Of a stretch of DNA of 64,000 nucleotides, positions 63,526-64,000 are shown one piece after another. Numbering within the stretch: the first letter of the stretch is position 1; each line of letters opens with the position of its first letter. Position numbers and translations under genes: made by a program. Location: NCBI RefSeq assembly GCF_003149475.2, contig NZ_QFWV02000002.1, positions 49,614 through 113,613 of the forward strand, written 5' to 3'. A model generated the notes under the pieces. That model searched no databases and had not been told where the DNA came from. It worked only from the letters and a program-made list of their open reading frames with translations. Origin of the DNA: Oceaniradius stylonematis (GTDB taxonomy: Bacteria > Pseudomonadota > Alphaproteobacteria > Rhizobiales > Rhizobiaceae).

Positions 63526-64000
63526 TCAGTAGCGGAACTGCTCGGCCAGGATACGCTCGTCCCAGGAGTGGTTCGCGTCGAACAGGATCGTCGCCGTCGC
63601 GTCACGGGCCTCGCGCACGGTCACCCTTTGCACCGACTTGACCTCGGTGTGATCGGCAACGGCGTTGACGGGGCGCTTGGACGCTTCCAGCACCTGGATG
63701 TCGACCGTCACCCGGTTGGGCAGCAGCGCGCCGCGCCAACGCCTTGGCCGGAACGCGCTCACCGGGGTCAGCGCCAGAAGCGGCGCGTCGATCGGCACGA
63801 TCGGCCCCTGGGCCGACAGATTGTAGGCGGTCGAGCCCGCAGGCGTTGCCACCATGACGCCGTCGCAGACCAGTTCCTCCATGCGCACCTTGCCGTCGAC
63901 CGTGATCTTCAGCTTGGCGGCCTGGTAGGATTGGCGGAACAGCGAAACCTCGTTGATCGCCAGCGCGCGGTGCGCGGTGCCGTCCTCGCCGATGGCGGTC
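63526..64000 (-). CDS. nadK: NAD kinase, N-terminus cut by window edge
   Basis: The C-terminal 158 codons of the ATP-dependent NAD kinase that makes NADP. From the window edge the frame reads ..[21 protein letters not shown].., then the substrate-binding block [43 protein letters not shown], and the last beta-sandwich ending [11 protein letters not shown]. The TAYNLSA and NE motifs are diagnostic. The gene begins outside the window on the right; the GGDG motif is therefore not visible. Confidence 0.93.
   Translation of the reverse strand, partial: TAIGEDGTAHRALAINEVSLFRQSYQAAKLKITVDGKVRMEELVCDGVMVATPAGSTAYNLSAQGPIVPIDAPLLALTPVSAFRPRRWRGALLPNRVTVDIQVLEASKRPVNAVADHTEVKSVQRVTVREARDATATILFDANHSWDERILAEQFRY

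Overview
The window is GC-rich chromosomal DNA from an alphaproteobacterium, most likely of the order Hyphomicrobiales (Rhizobiales). This is inferred from gene content and order: purC next to the F1-ATPase zeta inhibitor, rpe/DUF2259/purB, metC divergent from aapJQMP, cysE/DUF3126, an NDUFS4-like subunit between tRNA genes, clpS/clpA with a long ClpA tail, a phasin, and several rhizobial DUF families. It is almost entirely housekeeping and catabolic sequence. I see no prophage, insertion sequence, CRISPR array or rRNA operon. Both ends cut genes: purC at the left and nadK at the right.

Layout. 0-10 kb: purine synthesis genes (purC, purB), rpe, an HpcH/HpaI aldolase, secreted and membrane unknowns, a P1 (NylC-type) peptidase with a periplasmic binding protein, and an xdhC-like pair. 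10-15.4 kb: cueR, tRNA-Glu, a proline/alanine-rich lipoprotein with an M15-type domain, glyoxalase I, a two-domain cold-shock protein, tRNA-Pro, a complex I accessory subunit and tRNA-Arg. 15.6-27 kb: a fused indolepyruvate ferredoxin oxidoreductase followed by a leucine/isovalerate catabolic run (liuA, liuB, liuD, an acyl-CoA synthetase, liuC). This run is split by an antisense hicAB toxin-antitoxin pair. 27-33 kb: metC divergent from the general amino acid ABC transporter aapJQMP. 33-45 kb: small enzymes (cysE, gamma carbonic anhydrase, hisI, folE) and a cluster of likely signalling and surface genes (LapG-like protease, tandem PilZ, PAS-like, rhomboid, CBS protein). 45-50 kb: yidD, a repeat-bounded non-coding element, mgtE, a MerR regulator and three overlapping membrane-protein genes. 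50-64 kb: a 48-residue membrane protein unit, sdaA, a VWA/J-domain pair, a D,D-carboxypeptidase, phasin, clpS-clpA, azlCD, an RhlE-like helicase, a fasciclin protein and nadK.

How it fits together: LiuA, LiuD/LiuB and LiuC would take isovaleryl-CoA to HMG-CoA, and the acyl-CoA synthetase can feed in free branched acids. The Aap transporter and AzlCD move amino acids in and out. A MerR protein at 47.4 kb resembles regulators of branched-chain catabolism, but its targets cannot be read from sequence alone.

Most worth a second look: (1) the hicAB cassette filling the whole liuA-liuB gap, with a shortened LiuB N-terminus beside it; (2) two exact TTAA-N7-TTAA (CtrA-type) boxes, both intergenic, at 38.3 and 41.9 kb; (3) a strong forward terminator at 42.0 kb with no forward gene before it, suggesting a small RNA or attenuator; (4) a 307-bp element bounded by 23-bp inverted repeats between yidD and mgtE; (5) five TGCA boxes around the phasin promoter; (6) a complete small transcription unit for a 48-residue membrane protein. 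I did not find a clearly new multigene system.
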